DNA of 64,000 nucleotides from NCBI GenBank assembly GCA_963759095.1, contig CAVWYF010000009.1:1-64000 (forward strand). The letters are read 5' to 3'. Below, piece after piece: positions 8,901 to 16,170 of this stretch. Under the pieces are notes generated by a model. The model searched no databases and was not told where the DNA came from. It worked only from the letters and a program-made list of their open reading frames with translations. Made by a program: the position numbers and the translations under genes. The stretch's first letter is position 1. Each line of letters opens with the position of its first letter. This stretch comes from Anderseniella sp963759095. GTDB lineage: Bacteria; Pseudomonadota; Alphaproteobacteria; Rhizobiales; Aestuariivirgaceae.

Positions 8901-10255
8901 GGAGTTACATGAACGTGATCTTCGGTGATAGTTCCTGCATTCCCAAGTACCTGGAACTGGCAGGTTGGAACATAGCACCTGGTAAGCAGACCGGCTCAAA
9001 TTTCGGGCTCGACCAGGTACATGACAATCCATATCTGTGTCATGTCGGTGCGAACTCCATGGTTTCAGACGGCATTGTGATGTCCAACATCAAACTGTCT
9101 GCAACCTCGTTTACGCTTGCAGACGTGAAGATTGGTGCTGACAACTATCTGGGTAACGCTATCGTCATGCCGGCAGGCAACAGAACCGGAAATAACGTCC
9201 TGATCGGCACCAAGACCATGGTACCGATTGACGGGCCGCTGCGCGAAAACACCGGTCTGCTGGGCTCGCCTGCTTTTGAGATCCCACGCTCAACCGAACT
9301 GGACAGGCACGGCCCGTCAGACGATGATCCGGTGACGTTACGCAGCAATCTTGCCCGCAAGAACAGATGGAACCTCGCCACCATGGGCGCCATATTCATG
9401 GCCCACTGGTTTGCCTCCTTCGTTGCAGTGTTCGTGATGTTCCTGGCAATCCTGTACTATGACCGCTATGCCATCGCCTCAATTCTCACAGGCACCTTCG
9501 CGGTCATGGCCTTTGCTATCGCCTACCTCACGCTACTTGACAGAGCAAGCCTGGGGTTTGACGGCCTGCAGGCGCGTACCGTGACCATGTATGATCCCTA
9601 TTTCCTGATTCACGAACGGCACTGGAAATTCTGCAGTCAACCGCTGAGCATGTTGTTCCACGGCACGCCGTTCCGGAACCTGTTGTCACGCGCGCTTGGT
9701 GTTCGCGTCGGTAAGATGGTGTTCGATGACGGTGCCAATCTGTACGACAAAACGCTTCTGCAAATAGGCGACTACAGTAACCTGAACAAGGCCTGCATCC
9801 TGCAGGCACACTCCCTTGAAGAAGGCCTGTTCAAGTCCGATACCGTCCGCATTGGCAGCCAATGCAACATCGGAACGGATGCCTTTGTGCACTATGGCGT
9901 TAACATGGGGAACCGGTCGACGCTGGAACCGAATGCATTCCTCATGAAGGGCGAAATGGTGCCAGCAGGCCAGACATGGCAAGGCAACCCGGCGAGCCTG
10001 GCTCCTGCACTATCCAGAACAACTTCTACAAACGATAACCGCTCTGCGAGAAGATCTGTTTCAGACCGCAAGCGCCTTGCTGAAGACGGTCGCAAAGGCC
10101 GGACTGTACCGTGGAGACAATCGCCGCAAACACATCCTGAAACAACCGATACCATGCAGGATTATCGTGAAGTGCTCCAAAGACAGGTCATTGTCGGCAA
10201 TATCCTGAGCCCTGTGAATACGTGCAAGATGTTCAATGGCCGCCGCAACGGATGA
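5936..10255 (+). CDS. Pls/PosA-type single-module NRPS (poly-amino acid synthetase)
   Basis: 1439 residues from a GTG; no better start or clear ribosome site is seen. Domains in order: adenylation (about 35-530) with YTSGTTGNPKG at 192, FDFSVEE at 237, NAYGPTE at 324, YRSGDLGR near 415, the GYRIELTEIE segment and NKADRK near 524; a carrier domain (about 550-625) with Ser583 in DLGAHSL; then six membrane helices in three pairs, each pair followed by a hexapeptide left-handed beta-helix region (about 756-858, 1032-1108, 1252-1352). This is the architecture of epsilon-polylysine synthetase (Pls), where the tandem membrane-linked C domains join monomers through side-chain amines; there is no thioesterase or ordinary condensation domain. 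By hand alignment the specificity pocket has Asp238 and Glu242 (GrsA 235 and 239), the latter fitting a basic side chain. With the ectB-like gene upstream I infer poly(2,4-diaminobutyrate). Confidence 0.92.
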   Translation: MPANAGKLTSEPAVCRTCSADKPASTGVRWSKGERLEDLFEGLCDTLAFTGEDTSPAVIAEGTEYSFRDLDNRANQAARHLQKTGIKAGDRVALLLDKSFDTYVVLLAVQKLHAAYVPLDKSFPNERIAFILEDADVRAIVSQNAFREKLSTLPYTKVFIDDDAPHIDKHSPDRLKSPKSRRTPDQLSYIIYTSGTTGNPKGVAIDHASICNFVRVAADTYGIRKGDRVYQGMTIAFDFSVEELWVPLIAGATLVPASPGTNLIGEDLADYLRDNRITVMCCVPTLLATIESDLPDLRILLVSGEACPHNLVERWHSKDRNILNAYGPTEATVTATLTELYPNKPVTIGKALPTYTIVILDETESKLVAEGGTGEIGIAGIGLARGYLNREELTAEKFIPDFVGLPDNPSKRIYRSGDLGRFNDDGEIEYFGRIDTQVKIRGYRIELTEIESLILQNPTVAQAVVNPFEIAPGQLELVAYCSPRSQTTEIDREQIIASLREQLPPYMVPAYLERLDVIPMSTSNKADRKCLPPPTGPRCQVSGSKQAPRTETERLVAAALAETLKLPEVSVQDHFFDDLGAHSLLMARFCSAIRDRINAANVSMRDVYANPTVEKLAEKLEAQVAQQTSTPTATEQDETPHVIPSFAQYCVCGTLQLGTYIALTVGLVAAIVAGVQWANEAINNAADLYGRVLVCVLGLASISALAPVLAKWLLVWRWKSGAVRIWSLNYFRFWFVKLLFDNSPVHLFTGTPLYNVWLRLLGARIGRHAVILSKAPVTTDLYSVGVGSIIRENTVTLGYRARNNVIETGTISIGADAYVGTGSHLDIETVIEDGAQLAHSSTLQKGQKIAAGKRCHGTPAEETSTDFNTVEPMRCSSLRRWVYGGLLATANLALAPIPIVFLFYSYSVLHSYSGAENLNYDNLAGVVTSLAPMGLWLSFLIYSCVTILGFMFLRVVPPLLHCFLRRERTYVLFGFHYIVQRLVQLSTNWSYMNVIFGDSSCIPKYLELAGWNIAPGKQTGSNFGLDQVHDNPYLCHVGANSMVSDGIVMSNIKLSATSFTLADVKIGADNYLGNAIVMPAGNRTGNNVLIGTKTMVPIDGPLRENTGLLGSPAFEIPRSTELDRHGPSDDDPVTLRSNLARKNRWNLATMGAIFMAHWFASFVAVFVMFLAILYYDRYAIASILTGTFAVMAFAIAYLTLLDRASLGFDGLQARTVTMYDPYFLIHERHWKFCSQPLSMLFHGTPFRNLLSRALGVRVGKMVFDDGANLYDKTLLQIGDYSNLNKACILQAHSLEEGLFKSDTVRIGSQCNIGTDAFVHYGVNMGNRSTLEPNAFLMKGEMVPAGQTWQGNPASLAPALSRTTSTNDNRSARRSVSDRKRLAEDGRKGRTVPWRQSPQTHPETTDTMQDYREVLQRQVIVGNILSPVNTCKMFNGRRNG

Positions 10256-10901
10256 TACCGGCCTGACTGTTGCGTATGCTCGTCCATGTGATGTCTTACG
10301 TCGGCTGGGGACTGACACCCTTGACCACGCAGAGCATGCACGTGCTGCCCGGATATCAAACAGGGCACGCCACGACCATTTCATTGCAGGTCGGGCCTTG
10401 TTGCGGCACTGCCTTTCCGCTGCAGTTGCAAATACTGTTCAGCCTGCCGCCTGGCAATTTGTGAATGGAGCCCATGGCAAGCCATCGGTAAAACCCGGTC
10501 TGCCGCAGATCCAGTTCAGCATAAGCCATGCGGAAGGACTGGTTGCTGTGGCAACCAGCCCGACGGTCCAAATTGGTATTGACCTGGAGCTGGTAACAGG
10601 CACTCAAGACACCAGCCCTGCCCTGGACCAGTTAACCCGCCGCGAGCAGGCATGGTTGCACGAACACAGTGAAGCCGACAGGTGGCCGGCCTTCCTGCAG
10701 TTGTGGACGGCCAAGGAAGCGGTCTCCAAGGCAACGGGACTGGGATGTGGCGTGGACTTCCATGACATAGAAATTGATGTGCCGACCGGACGTGCCCGAT
10801 GCCCGGACGGACTGTTGGACAGTGGCAATCACATGGACTTTGATCGGCAAACCATAGGCGCGCACGGCGCTACCTATTACTTAAGCGTCGCCTGCATGTA
10901 A
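10236..10901 (+). CDS. Sfp-type 4'-phosphopantetheinyl transferase
   Basis: 221 residues. It transfers phosphopantetheine from CoA to the carrier-domain serine (Ser583 of the upstream synthetase), turning it into holo form. Family marks: FSISHAEGLV near 95, GIDLE with Asp116 and Glu118 (magnesium site), and WTAKEAVSKATGLG with Trp157, Lys160 and Glu161. The ATG lies 20 bases inside the end of the NRPS gene, so the two are almost certainly translationally coupled and the enzyme is dedicated to that synthetase. Length and motif order are those of EntD/Sfp enzymes. Confidence 0.93.
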   Translation: MAAATDDTGLTVAYARPCDVLRRLGTDTLDHAEHARAARISNRARHDHFIAGRALLRHCLSAAVANTVQPAAWQFVNGAHGKPSVKPGLPQIQFSISHAEGLVAVATSPTVQIGIDLELVTGTQDTSPALDQLTRREQAWLHEHSEADRWPAFLQLWTAKEAVSKATGLGCGVDFHDIEIDVPTGRARCPDGLLDSGNHMDFDRQTIGAHGATYYLSVACM

Positions 10902-10947
10902 GCAGTTGGCCGGAGCGCGTTCAGTCAACCGACCTATTTGTGCCGAC

Positions 10948-11340
10948 CTATTCTGAAGCGGCTGCCTTCTTCTGAGCAGATGTCGAGTAGTTGGGACATT
11001 CGTCGGTATCCCATGTCTCCTGGTTGAAACCCAGCTTCCCGGCAAGCAGCTTTTCCGTATCAGCAAGTTCCGCCCAGGATTTTCGATATGATGCCGGGTA
11101 ATTGTCCGACCGGGAATGGTGCCAGGTGTGCATGGTCCAGCCAAGCTCTGACCAGGCCAATCTCTCCGCACCATTGAGGTCGCGCCAGCCCATTATTTCC
11201 CAGGAACACAGGTTGGCGGGAATGCGAACACCATCATCTGCATATGCCTGACCAGACATCGCGCAAAGCGCAATTGACAAAGCTGCAACAAAGCTGCGTG
11301 TGCCCGTTTTTTCCAGCAACGGTATAGAATAGAAGTACAT
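10948..11340 (-). CDS. Small secreted protein with two W..L...E..A...LG(W/F)...TW repeats
   Basis: 130 residues with a signal peptide (basic start, hydrophobic 15-30, cleavage likely after AYA near 33). GGAGAG precedes the ATG. The mature part contains two copies of one short motif: GWRDLNGAERLAWSELGWTMHTW-type (about 51-74) and SWAELADTEKLLAGKLGFNQETW-type (about 88-110). I recall similar W-x-x-L-...-LG[YFW]-...-TW repeats in many secreted or eukaryotic proteins of unknown function. It ends tail to tail with the phosphopantetheinyl transferase gene. Whether it serves the polymer cluster cannot be said; a periplasmic protein next to a polycation synthase could be an immunity or binding protein, but that is speculation. 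Confidence 0.65.
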   Translation of the reverse strand: MYFYSIPLLEKTGTRSFVAALSIALCAMSGQAYADDGVRIPANLCSWEIMGWRDLNGAERLAWSELGWTMHTWHHSRSDNYPASYRKSWAELADTEKLLAGKLGFNQETWDTDECPNYSTSAQKKAAASE

Positions 11341-11664
11341 AAGAGCTCTCTCCCACCAACAGGCTCAAACGAACCCGCCAATTCGGTTATGAGCGAACTT
11401 GCTGCCGGTTTAGCCGCCTATCCACAACGGCTGAAGAACACCAGCGCAACTGCCGATTACTCTACCTCACGCCTCAATCCGGACAAACTATTATGGCCCG
11501 GCGTGGTAAACGGAGACGGACGATCACGAACTTTTTAAATGCAGTCTGGAGAATGGGGGCGCAATCCTCTTTCCTTACCGTATTGTTCTTCTTAAAACTG
11601 CTAGCTGGCCGCAACATTTCACCGTACGCAGATTCATTTCCGAAGATGTAAGGATTGAAGCCAC

Positions 11665-12669
11665 ATGATTCCTGCAACAGGAACACAGTCCAGACACTTG
11701 ATCGGGGTAGCTGTCGTCGTCGCCGGCATGCTGTTTCCGCAACCATCGCGAGCAGAAGCAGATATCCAAAGCAATGCAAAGGGCTTCGCACAGTCCATTT
11801 TCGGCCTTTTCTTTCCGAAGCCGCCGCCGCCGGCAGACACGGACCTCACCAGTACAGGCGGCCTGCACAACAGTACAAAAGTGTTCACTGAACCTGAGGA
11901 CATGAGCCCTTCGGACTGGACCGATCCTGCCGAGATGCGCAGGGCCTGGAACGCCGCAATTGTGCACGTGCCGGGCAAGAATAAGAAGTCCATTGAAAGC
12001 TCGGCGTCGGAACTGCAGGAAGGAAAGTTCAAGTTCGCACGGAAACTGCCCGCCGTGATCTACATGCATGGTTGTTCGGGCATTTGGCCGGGAACTCATA
12101 TGCGAACGAAATTCCTGGCGAAAAACGGCTTTGTGGTTGTTGCACCGGCCAGCCTGGCTCGCAAAAAATACCCGCGTTCATGCGAGGTCGACAGCTACAC
12201 AGCGGGCATGTATCGGCAAACACTGAAAATGCGCCAGGCAGATGCCGGATATGCCATCGAACAGGTCCGGAAACTGCCGTTTGTGGACGGGGACAGGATT
12301 GTGCTTATGGGCCTGAGCCAGGGCGGCATAACAGCAGCCACGTTCAAGCCCCGGAACAAGCAGCAAAAAGTGCGGGCTCGCATTATTGAAGGCTGGACCT
12401 GTCATGACAACTGGCCTGAATACAATGGCGTGCGTGCATCTGCTTCCGAGCCGGTGCTGGCTTTGGTGGGAACCAAAGATCCATGGTTTCAGCAAGATTC
12501 ACAGGGTGACTGTCAGCCTTTCCTGAATCCGAACAACGGCAGTGCGTCGATTGTTTACGCAGATGAACCGCTGGCAAGCAAGCATGAACTGTTGGAGTTC
12601 AACAGCCCGAAACAAGAAGTCGTACACTTCTTGAGGCAGCATCTTGGCCCGAGACCGGGCAGTGGATGA
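11665..12669 (+). CDS. Exported alpha/beta hydrolase (dienelactone hydrolase-like)
   Basis: 334 residues with a signal peptide to about residue 30 (hydrophobic GVAVVVAGMLF, PSRAEA cleavage region). The core is an alpha/beta hydrolase: VIYMHGCSGIWPGT (oxyanion region) near 130, nucleophile Ser in GLSQGG near 215, an acid in VGTKDPW near 270 and a C-terminal SKHELL histidine near 310. A Pro-rich linker (FPKPPPPAD) follows the signal. Such proteins are usually annotated dienelactone hydrolase or PET-like hydrolases; the substrate is unknown. Cysteines near CSG, SCEVD, TCHD and DCQP may form disulfides in the periplasm. Upstream AAGGA is rather distant from the ATG. Stands alone between opposite-strand genes. 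Confidence 0.8.
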   Translation: MIPATGTQSRHLIGVAVVVAGMLFPQPSRAEADIQSNAKGFAQSIFGLFFPKPPPPADTDLTSTGGLHNSTKVFTEPEDMSPSDWTDPAEMRRAWNAAIVHVPGKNKKSIESSASELQEGKFKFARKLPAVIYMHGCSGIWPGTHMRTKFLAKNGFVVVAPASLARKKYPRSCEVDSYTAGMYRQTLKMRQADAGYAIEQVRKLPFVDGDRIVLMGLSQGGITAATFKPRNKQQKVRARIIEGWTCHDNWPEYNGVRASASEPVLALVGTKDPWFQQDSQGDCQPFLNPNNGSASIVYADEPLASKHELLEFNSPKQEVVHFLRQHLGPRPGSG

Positions 12670-12762
12670 ACCAGTTGATGCTGCGATAGCGACCGGATAC
12701 CCGCCTTGTTCTGGAGCATGGATTTTATTTCAATCAAACCTGTTCAGCTTTGGGGTCAGTTC

Positions 12763-13176
12763 CTAAATTTCCGCAAACATCTCCAGCAGGTTGCCGTCGG
12801 GATCGCGAAAAAACAGGGTGCGATGCCCGAAGTCCCGGTCCGTTGGCGGTGACAGCAGATTGATACCCATATGCATGAGCTCTTCGGCACACTGGTCTAC
12901 TTCAAGCGCTGAGACCTTAAACGCCAGATGAAGCGCGGCGCTGCCGTAGGGAGTTGGAACATCCGATGCAGTGAGCCCTGGTCTGGACAGGACAAGTGTA
13001 TTGCCGCCGACCCGATATTCAATCCAGTTTGACGAAAGCTGCCGAAGAAATGGAAACCCCATGACGTCTTCGTAGAAGTACCGCATCGCTTCCATATCGC
13101 GGACGAAAATGACCGTATAGTCGATTGCACGAATGGCTTTGAAAGCCGAACCAGCCCGCGGGTCCTGTTCATTCAT
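12763..13176 (-). CDS. VOC-superfamily (glyoxalase/bleomycin resistance-like) protein
   Basis: 137 residues with the two beta-alpha-beta-beta-beta halves of the VOC fold: IDYTVIFVRDMEAMRYFYEDVMGF at the start and LHLAFKV ... GHRTLFFRDPDGNLLEMF at the end. The first metal ligand position (usually His in 'dHv.l.v.D') is Tyr here, while His in LHLAF and Glu in LLEMF remain, so metal binding may be altered. Function unassigned; relatives range from glyoxalase I to dioxygenases. GAGGAA precedes the ATG. It lies downstream of the riboswitch-controlled ribH gene on the same strand but 145 bases away. Confidence 0.8.
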   Translation of the reverse strand: MNEQDPRAGSAFKAIRAIDYTVIFVRDMEAMRYFYEDVMGFPFLRQLSSNWIEYRVGGNTLVLSRPGLTASDVPTPYGSAALHLAFKVSALEVDQCAEELMHMGINLLSPPTDRDFGHRTLFFRDPDGNLLEMFAEI

Positions 13177-13321
13177 GACCGCTTCCTCATTGAAAAGCCC
13201 TCAGCAGATGCGCTTTTGCGATTGTGGCATTGTTCCGCTCAAGAGGAAAAGATATTGCAAGGTGCCAACTTAAAACCCGAAGACGTCAATAATCTGCCAA
13301 TCCCAGAAATCCGAAAGGCAT

Positions 13322-13756
13322 TCATGCGGCCAATGACGCCCTGGTTTTTCCAATCAGCAATGCCGCCTGCGCCGCTTCGCGGCCCTTCTCAACGAAATGC
13401 TTCTGGTAAATTTCATTGTGATGACCGGTTTCCTGATACTGGTGCGGGGTCAAGGAGACCGAAAGTACAGGAACCCTGGTATCCAGACTTACCCGCATAA
13501 GACCATGCACAACGGCATCGGCCACAAAGTCATGCCGGTATATGCCGCCATCAACGACGAAGGCTGCGGCGGCTATGGCTGAATACCTGTTTGTCGCCGC
13601 CAATTCATAAGCCAGAAGCGGCATCTCGAAAGCACCGGGCACGTCGAAGACGTCGACCTGGTCAGCCGGAATGACGGAACAAAACCCTTCAAGGGCCCGG
13701 TCGACAATGTCGGCATGCCAATTGGCTTTGATGAATGCGTAAGTGGTGTGTGTCAC
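13322..13756 (-). CDS. ribH: 6,7-dimethyl-8-ribityllumazine synthase, RibH2 type
   Basis: 144 residues from a GTG at 13756 that has AAGGAG seven bases upstream; the longer frame to 13780 would bury that site. The enzyme condenses 5-amino-6-ribitylaminouracil with dihydroxybutanone phosphate, the penultimate step of riboflavin synthesis. The sequence THTTYAFIKANWHADIVDRAL, VPGAFEMPLLA and the RHDFVADAVVHGLM...HQYQETGHHNEIY block match the second lumazine synthase of Brucella and Rhizobium (RibH2), which forms decamers rather than capsids. No other rib gene is adjacent. It is preceded by an FMN riboswitch on the same strand, so it is expected to be shut down when FMN is plentiful. Confidence 0.92.
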   Translation of the reverse strand: MTHTTYAFIKANWHADIVDRALEGFCSVIPADQVDVFDVPGAFEMPLLAYELAATNRYSAIAAAAFVVDGGIYRHDFVADAVVHGLMRVSLDTRVPVLSVSLTPHQYQETGHHNEIYQKHFVEKGREAAQAALLIGKTRASLAA

Positions 13757-13840
13757 ACAGGATCTCCTTTCAAGCAACAAGACACGTCACCAAGGCGATC
13801 CTGAACGAGGTCTGCCACCCAATGGCAGCAGGCAATCGTA

Positions 13841-13987
13841 CTTTCTCTATCATCCGGACTATGACCGTCGGCTCAGGCATCGCACCTGATCTGCTGACCC
13901 TTCACACAAGTGAAGGCGCTCGCGGGCTCACAGACCAATCTGTTTACCGCCGGTGGGGACTTTCACCCCGCCCTGAGAACAAGGCGT
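13841..13987 (-). promoter_or_regulatory. FMN riboswitch (RFN element)
   Basis: Read on the minus strand, the conserved RFN blocks appear in order: TTCTCAGGGCGGGGTGAAA, TCCCCACCGGCGGTAA, GAGCCCGCGAGCG, a variable hairpin, GGTCAGCAGATC, GGTGCGAT, then GCCGACGGTCATAGTCCGGA and GAGA. These are the junction sequences of the six-stem FMN aptamer. It ends about 85 bases before the ribH GTG. FMN binding is expected to lower ribH expression; in proteobacteria this is often by hiding the ribosome site or by Rho-dependent termination. Confidence 0.96.
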
Positions 13988-14065
13988 TTCTATAACAGGT
14001 TTGAATATCGGGCAATGACTTGTGTGTGATGTCTTTGAACAGGCAGCAACAGGCCCGGCTCCAGC

Positions 14066-14530
14066 TCATGTCATCGCAATATCAAAGTGCAGCACGTCCT
14101 CGCGGATGCCCAGCTTTGTGTAGAGCTGGATGGCGGGGTCACCCGCCAGATCGGCCTGGACAAAGATGACATAGACGCCGCGCTCTGCTGCAATGATCTT
14201 GATCTGCTCGATGAGGCTCGTCGCGATGCCTTTTCTGCGGTGCTGTTCTGCCACCGCCAGATCATAGATGTAGATCTCGCTGCGCTGCTGTTCGAGTTTC
14301 TCGAGCTCGTAGGCAACCAGCCCGCCGACAACTTCTGCATCCTGCAGCGCAACCAGCACGGCAACCGTTTCGCTGCCGAGCAGCTTGCCGAGGTATTGCC
14401 GGTCGGGCGGTGCTTTCGTGTATGTGTGCTCGTCCTCGAAGGCCTGCCCGAATACAGCAAGCATACCTCGAACCAGATCGACATCGCCTGATGCAAGCCG
14501 GCGGATGGTGAACGGTATCAGATCAGCCAT
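14066..14530 (-). CDS. AAC(3)-I-like aminoglycoside N-acetyltransferase (GNAT)
   Basis: 154 residues from the ATG at 14530 (a GTG two codons earlier is closer to the GGGGAAGG site than is usual). It is a GNAT enzyme whose sequence follows gentamicin 3-N-acetyltransferase AAC(3)-I closely: FGQAFEDEHTY, YLGKLLGSETVAVL, GGLVAYELEKLEQQRSEIYI, YDLAVAEQHRRKGIATSLI (acetyl-CoA loop R-R-K-G-I-A), VQADLAGDPAIQLYTKLG and REDVLHFDI. The shared IYIYDLAV and YTKLGIRE stretches are diagnostic for that family. It may give intrinsic resistance to gentamicin/fortimicin-type drugs; there are no signs of an integron cassette or transposon beside it, so it looks chromosomal. Confidence 0.82.
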   Translation of the reverse strand: MADLIPFTIRRLASGDVDLVRGMLAVFGQAFEDEHTYTKAPPDRQYLGKLLGSETVAVLVALQDAEVVGGLVAYELEKLEQQRSEIYIYDLAVAEQHRRKGIATSLIEQIKIIAAERGVYVIFVQADLAGDPAIQLYTKLGIREDVLHFDIAMT

Positions 14531-14639
14531 GGGCACCTTCCCCTCAAGCCAACCGGATAGACCGGGATTGAGACGATTTTCTGTCGAGGCAGGCGAGAAT
14601 TATCACTGTTTTTGCCCAAGAGCCGGGAGCGGACGGACA

Positions 14640-14882
14640 ATGCAAAAATACCAATGTGCGGAGTTCAAATCCGTTGATGGGATGAATCAGATTGAAACAC
14701 TAAACTATTGTTTTTATATACTTTTTTCTGAACGTTTGCGCACTTTCACAGCATCTTCATGTGCGATCATACACCGCCATCTTGCCGGTAAGGCATCAAC
14801 CAATCAGTTGAAGAAATTCATAGACCATCTATACGATGGACTCGCCGAACTGCGCAGGGTTGTTCTAGCCAGCAAGCAATGA
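14640..14882 (+). CDS. Possible small protein, unrecognised
   Basis: 80 residues from ATG 14640 (GGGAGCGG nearby) or 66 from ATG 14682. The sequence has an aromatic hydrophobic stretch (LNYCFYILF) and a basic amphipathic second half ending LDYG-like LYDGLAELRRVVLASK. I recognise no family. It occupies the only gap between the acetyltransferase and the ACT-domain gene, and base composition is less GC-rich than its neighbours. It could be a non-coding promoter region instead. Confidence 0.3.
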   Translation: MQKYQCAEFKSVDGMNQIETLNYCFYILFSERLRTFTASSCAIIHRHLAGKASTNQLKKFIDHLYDGLAELRRVVLASKQ

Positions 14883-14977
14883 CCATTTCAGATCGGAGAC
14901 TGATTTTCAGCCACGACCGGCAGGGTGTCCGGCTTGTGCCGCAGGCCATCGCTAACTGAAACCGGAGTAAAATTACC

Positions 14978-15373
14978 ATGAGCGGTGAGATGGATCTTAA
15001 CGAGCTTTTGAGAACGCTTACGGCACAGCTTGTTGAGGGTGTCTATGTGTTCGTGACACTGCCGGACGGTTCAATGCCGGAAGACATAGCCTGCCGCATG
15101 GTGTTCCGGGAAGCCGAAGGCACAACCCTCGTGCTGCTCAAGACAGAAGCCGAGACTTTCGGTCTGGCTTATGAGTTTCCCTGCCGGATGATTACGTTGG
15201 ACGTGCATTCGTCACTGGAAGCCGTCGGCTTCATTGCGCGGATTGCCAGCGAGCTTGCCAAGCATGACATGGGTGTAAATCCGGTGTCAGGTTTTTTCCA
15301 TGATCACCTGTTTGTTCCCGACGGGCGCGAGCAGGATGCCATGCGGATTCTGGAGCGAATGGTTAGAGCATGA
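14978..15373 (+). CDS. ACT-domain protein (COG3602/DUF2241)
   Basis: 131 residues: two beta-alpha-beta ACT-like halves, with GVYVFVTLPDG at 21, MVFREAEGTTLVL at about 41, CRMITLDVHSSLEAVGFIARIASELAKHDMGVNPVSGFFHDHLFVP in the second. This matches the COG3602 family, a predicted small-molecule (amino acid) sensor without known ligand. The GFFHDHLFV segment is the family signature as I know it. Its stop overlaps the stop of the convergent aspartate dehydrogenase gene by 11 bases. Confidence 0.85.
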   Translation: MSGEMDLNELLRTLTAQLVEGVYVFVTLPDGSMPEDIACRMVFREAEGTTLVLLKTEAETFGLAYEFPCRMITLDVHSSLEAVGFIARIASELAKHDMGVNPVSGFFHDHLFVPDGREQDAMRILERMVRA

Positions 15374-16157
15374 TGTGCGCCATCCGGTTGCGGACCGCCG
15401 CCACGACGCTCATGGCAGTGAGTGCAGATGACTTGGGGTTTCCCGGTAACGGCCTGCCGTCAATTCTGAACTGCAATCGCCCAAATGTGCCTTCGACTTC
15501 AATCTCGTGAATGTTTTCCGTTATTGTCGGGTCTGCCAACAGTTCGACCCTGGTTTCATCCAGGCCCGGCCCGGCGAGCGCCACGGTCGCCGCTACATTG
15601 GCATTTTTGGGATAGCGCAGCGCAGCTTCGCGGGCAGAGCCGGAAAAGTGGCACGCCGGCTCCTTCAGGTTATCCAGATCAACCACATCCTCGGCCGGCG
15701 ATCCCTTCCAGCCCTGCGGCGGCTTCCGGCCCCGATACACAATCCGGTCAATATCGCCGACATTTGCCGCCGCAATGGCATCGATGGCGCCAATGGCGCC
15801 CGACACCAGTTGCAATCGCGAACCGCCTGCACGTGCAGCTTTATCCAGTCTGTCCGCCAGCTCGGGTTGGGCCAGCGCACCGTTCGATGTACAAATCAGA
15901 TCAATCCCGCGCTGCAATACCGCTGGTCCGTATTCAGCAAGGGCTGCGTGTCCGGCGCATTCAATGACCAGGTCGGTATCGCCGGGGATGTCACCCACGG
16001 AATTGATCGGTTTCACACCGGACCCAAGCGCGTCGATTGCCGCCCTGTCGCGGCCTTTGCGGCATAACACGCCGCTCACAACTATATCGGCGTCTTGCGA
16101 TAATCTGGCCGACACATAAGACGCGATGGCGCCGAACCCAATAATCACGATGTTCAT
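15363..16157 (-). CDS. nadX: Aspartate dehydrogenase (NadX type)
   Basis: 264 residues from ATG 16157; a longer frame to 16286 runs into the preceding gene. N-terminal Rossmann motif NIVIIGFGAIASYV, then CAGHAALAEYG, CTSNGALA, a VSGAIGAIDAI loop and the C-terminal NANVAATVALAGPGLDETRVELLADP block typical of L-aspartate dehydrogenases (NAD(P)H, iminoaspartate/oxaloacetate plus ammonia). It follows bhcD with a 13-base gap, so it is the last gene of the beta-hydroxyaspartate cycle operon. There it could interconvert iminosuccinate/oxaloacetate and aspartate, supplementing BhcD or draining aspartate from the cycle. It is not one of the four core enzymes of the cycle. Confidence 0.88.
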   Translation of the reverse strand: MNIVIIGFGAIASYVSARLSQDADIVVSGVLCRKGRDRAAIDALGSGVKPINSVGDIPGDTDLVIECAGHAALAEYGPAVLQRGIDLICTSNGALAQPELADRLDKAARAGGSRLQLVSGAIGAIDAIAAANVGDIDRIVYRGRKPPQGWKGSPAEDVVDLDNLKEPACHFSGSAREAALRYPKNANVAATVALAGPGLDETRVELLADPTITENIHEIEVEGTFGRLQFRIDGRPLPGNPKSSALTAMSVVAAVRNRMAHIML

Positions 16158-16170
16158 TGTCTGCCGTCCG

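Noticed and set aside
12735..12765. Short similar strings such as TTTGGGGTCAGTTCCTAAATTT here and TGGGGTTCAATT near 27000
   Set aside because: Too short and divergent to define a repeat family from this window; may be REP-type debris but not supportable.
15507..16067. 186-codon plus-strand frame opposite nadX
   Set aside because: Antisense of a gene with a clear Rossmann motif and aspartate dehydrogenase signature; no domain of its own.
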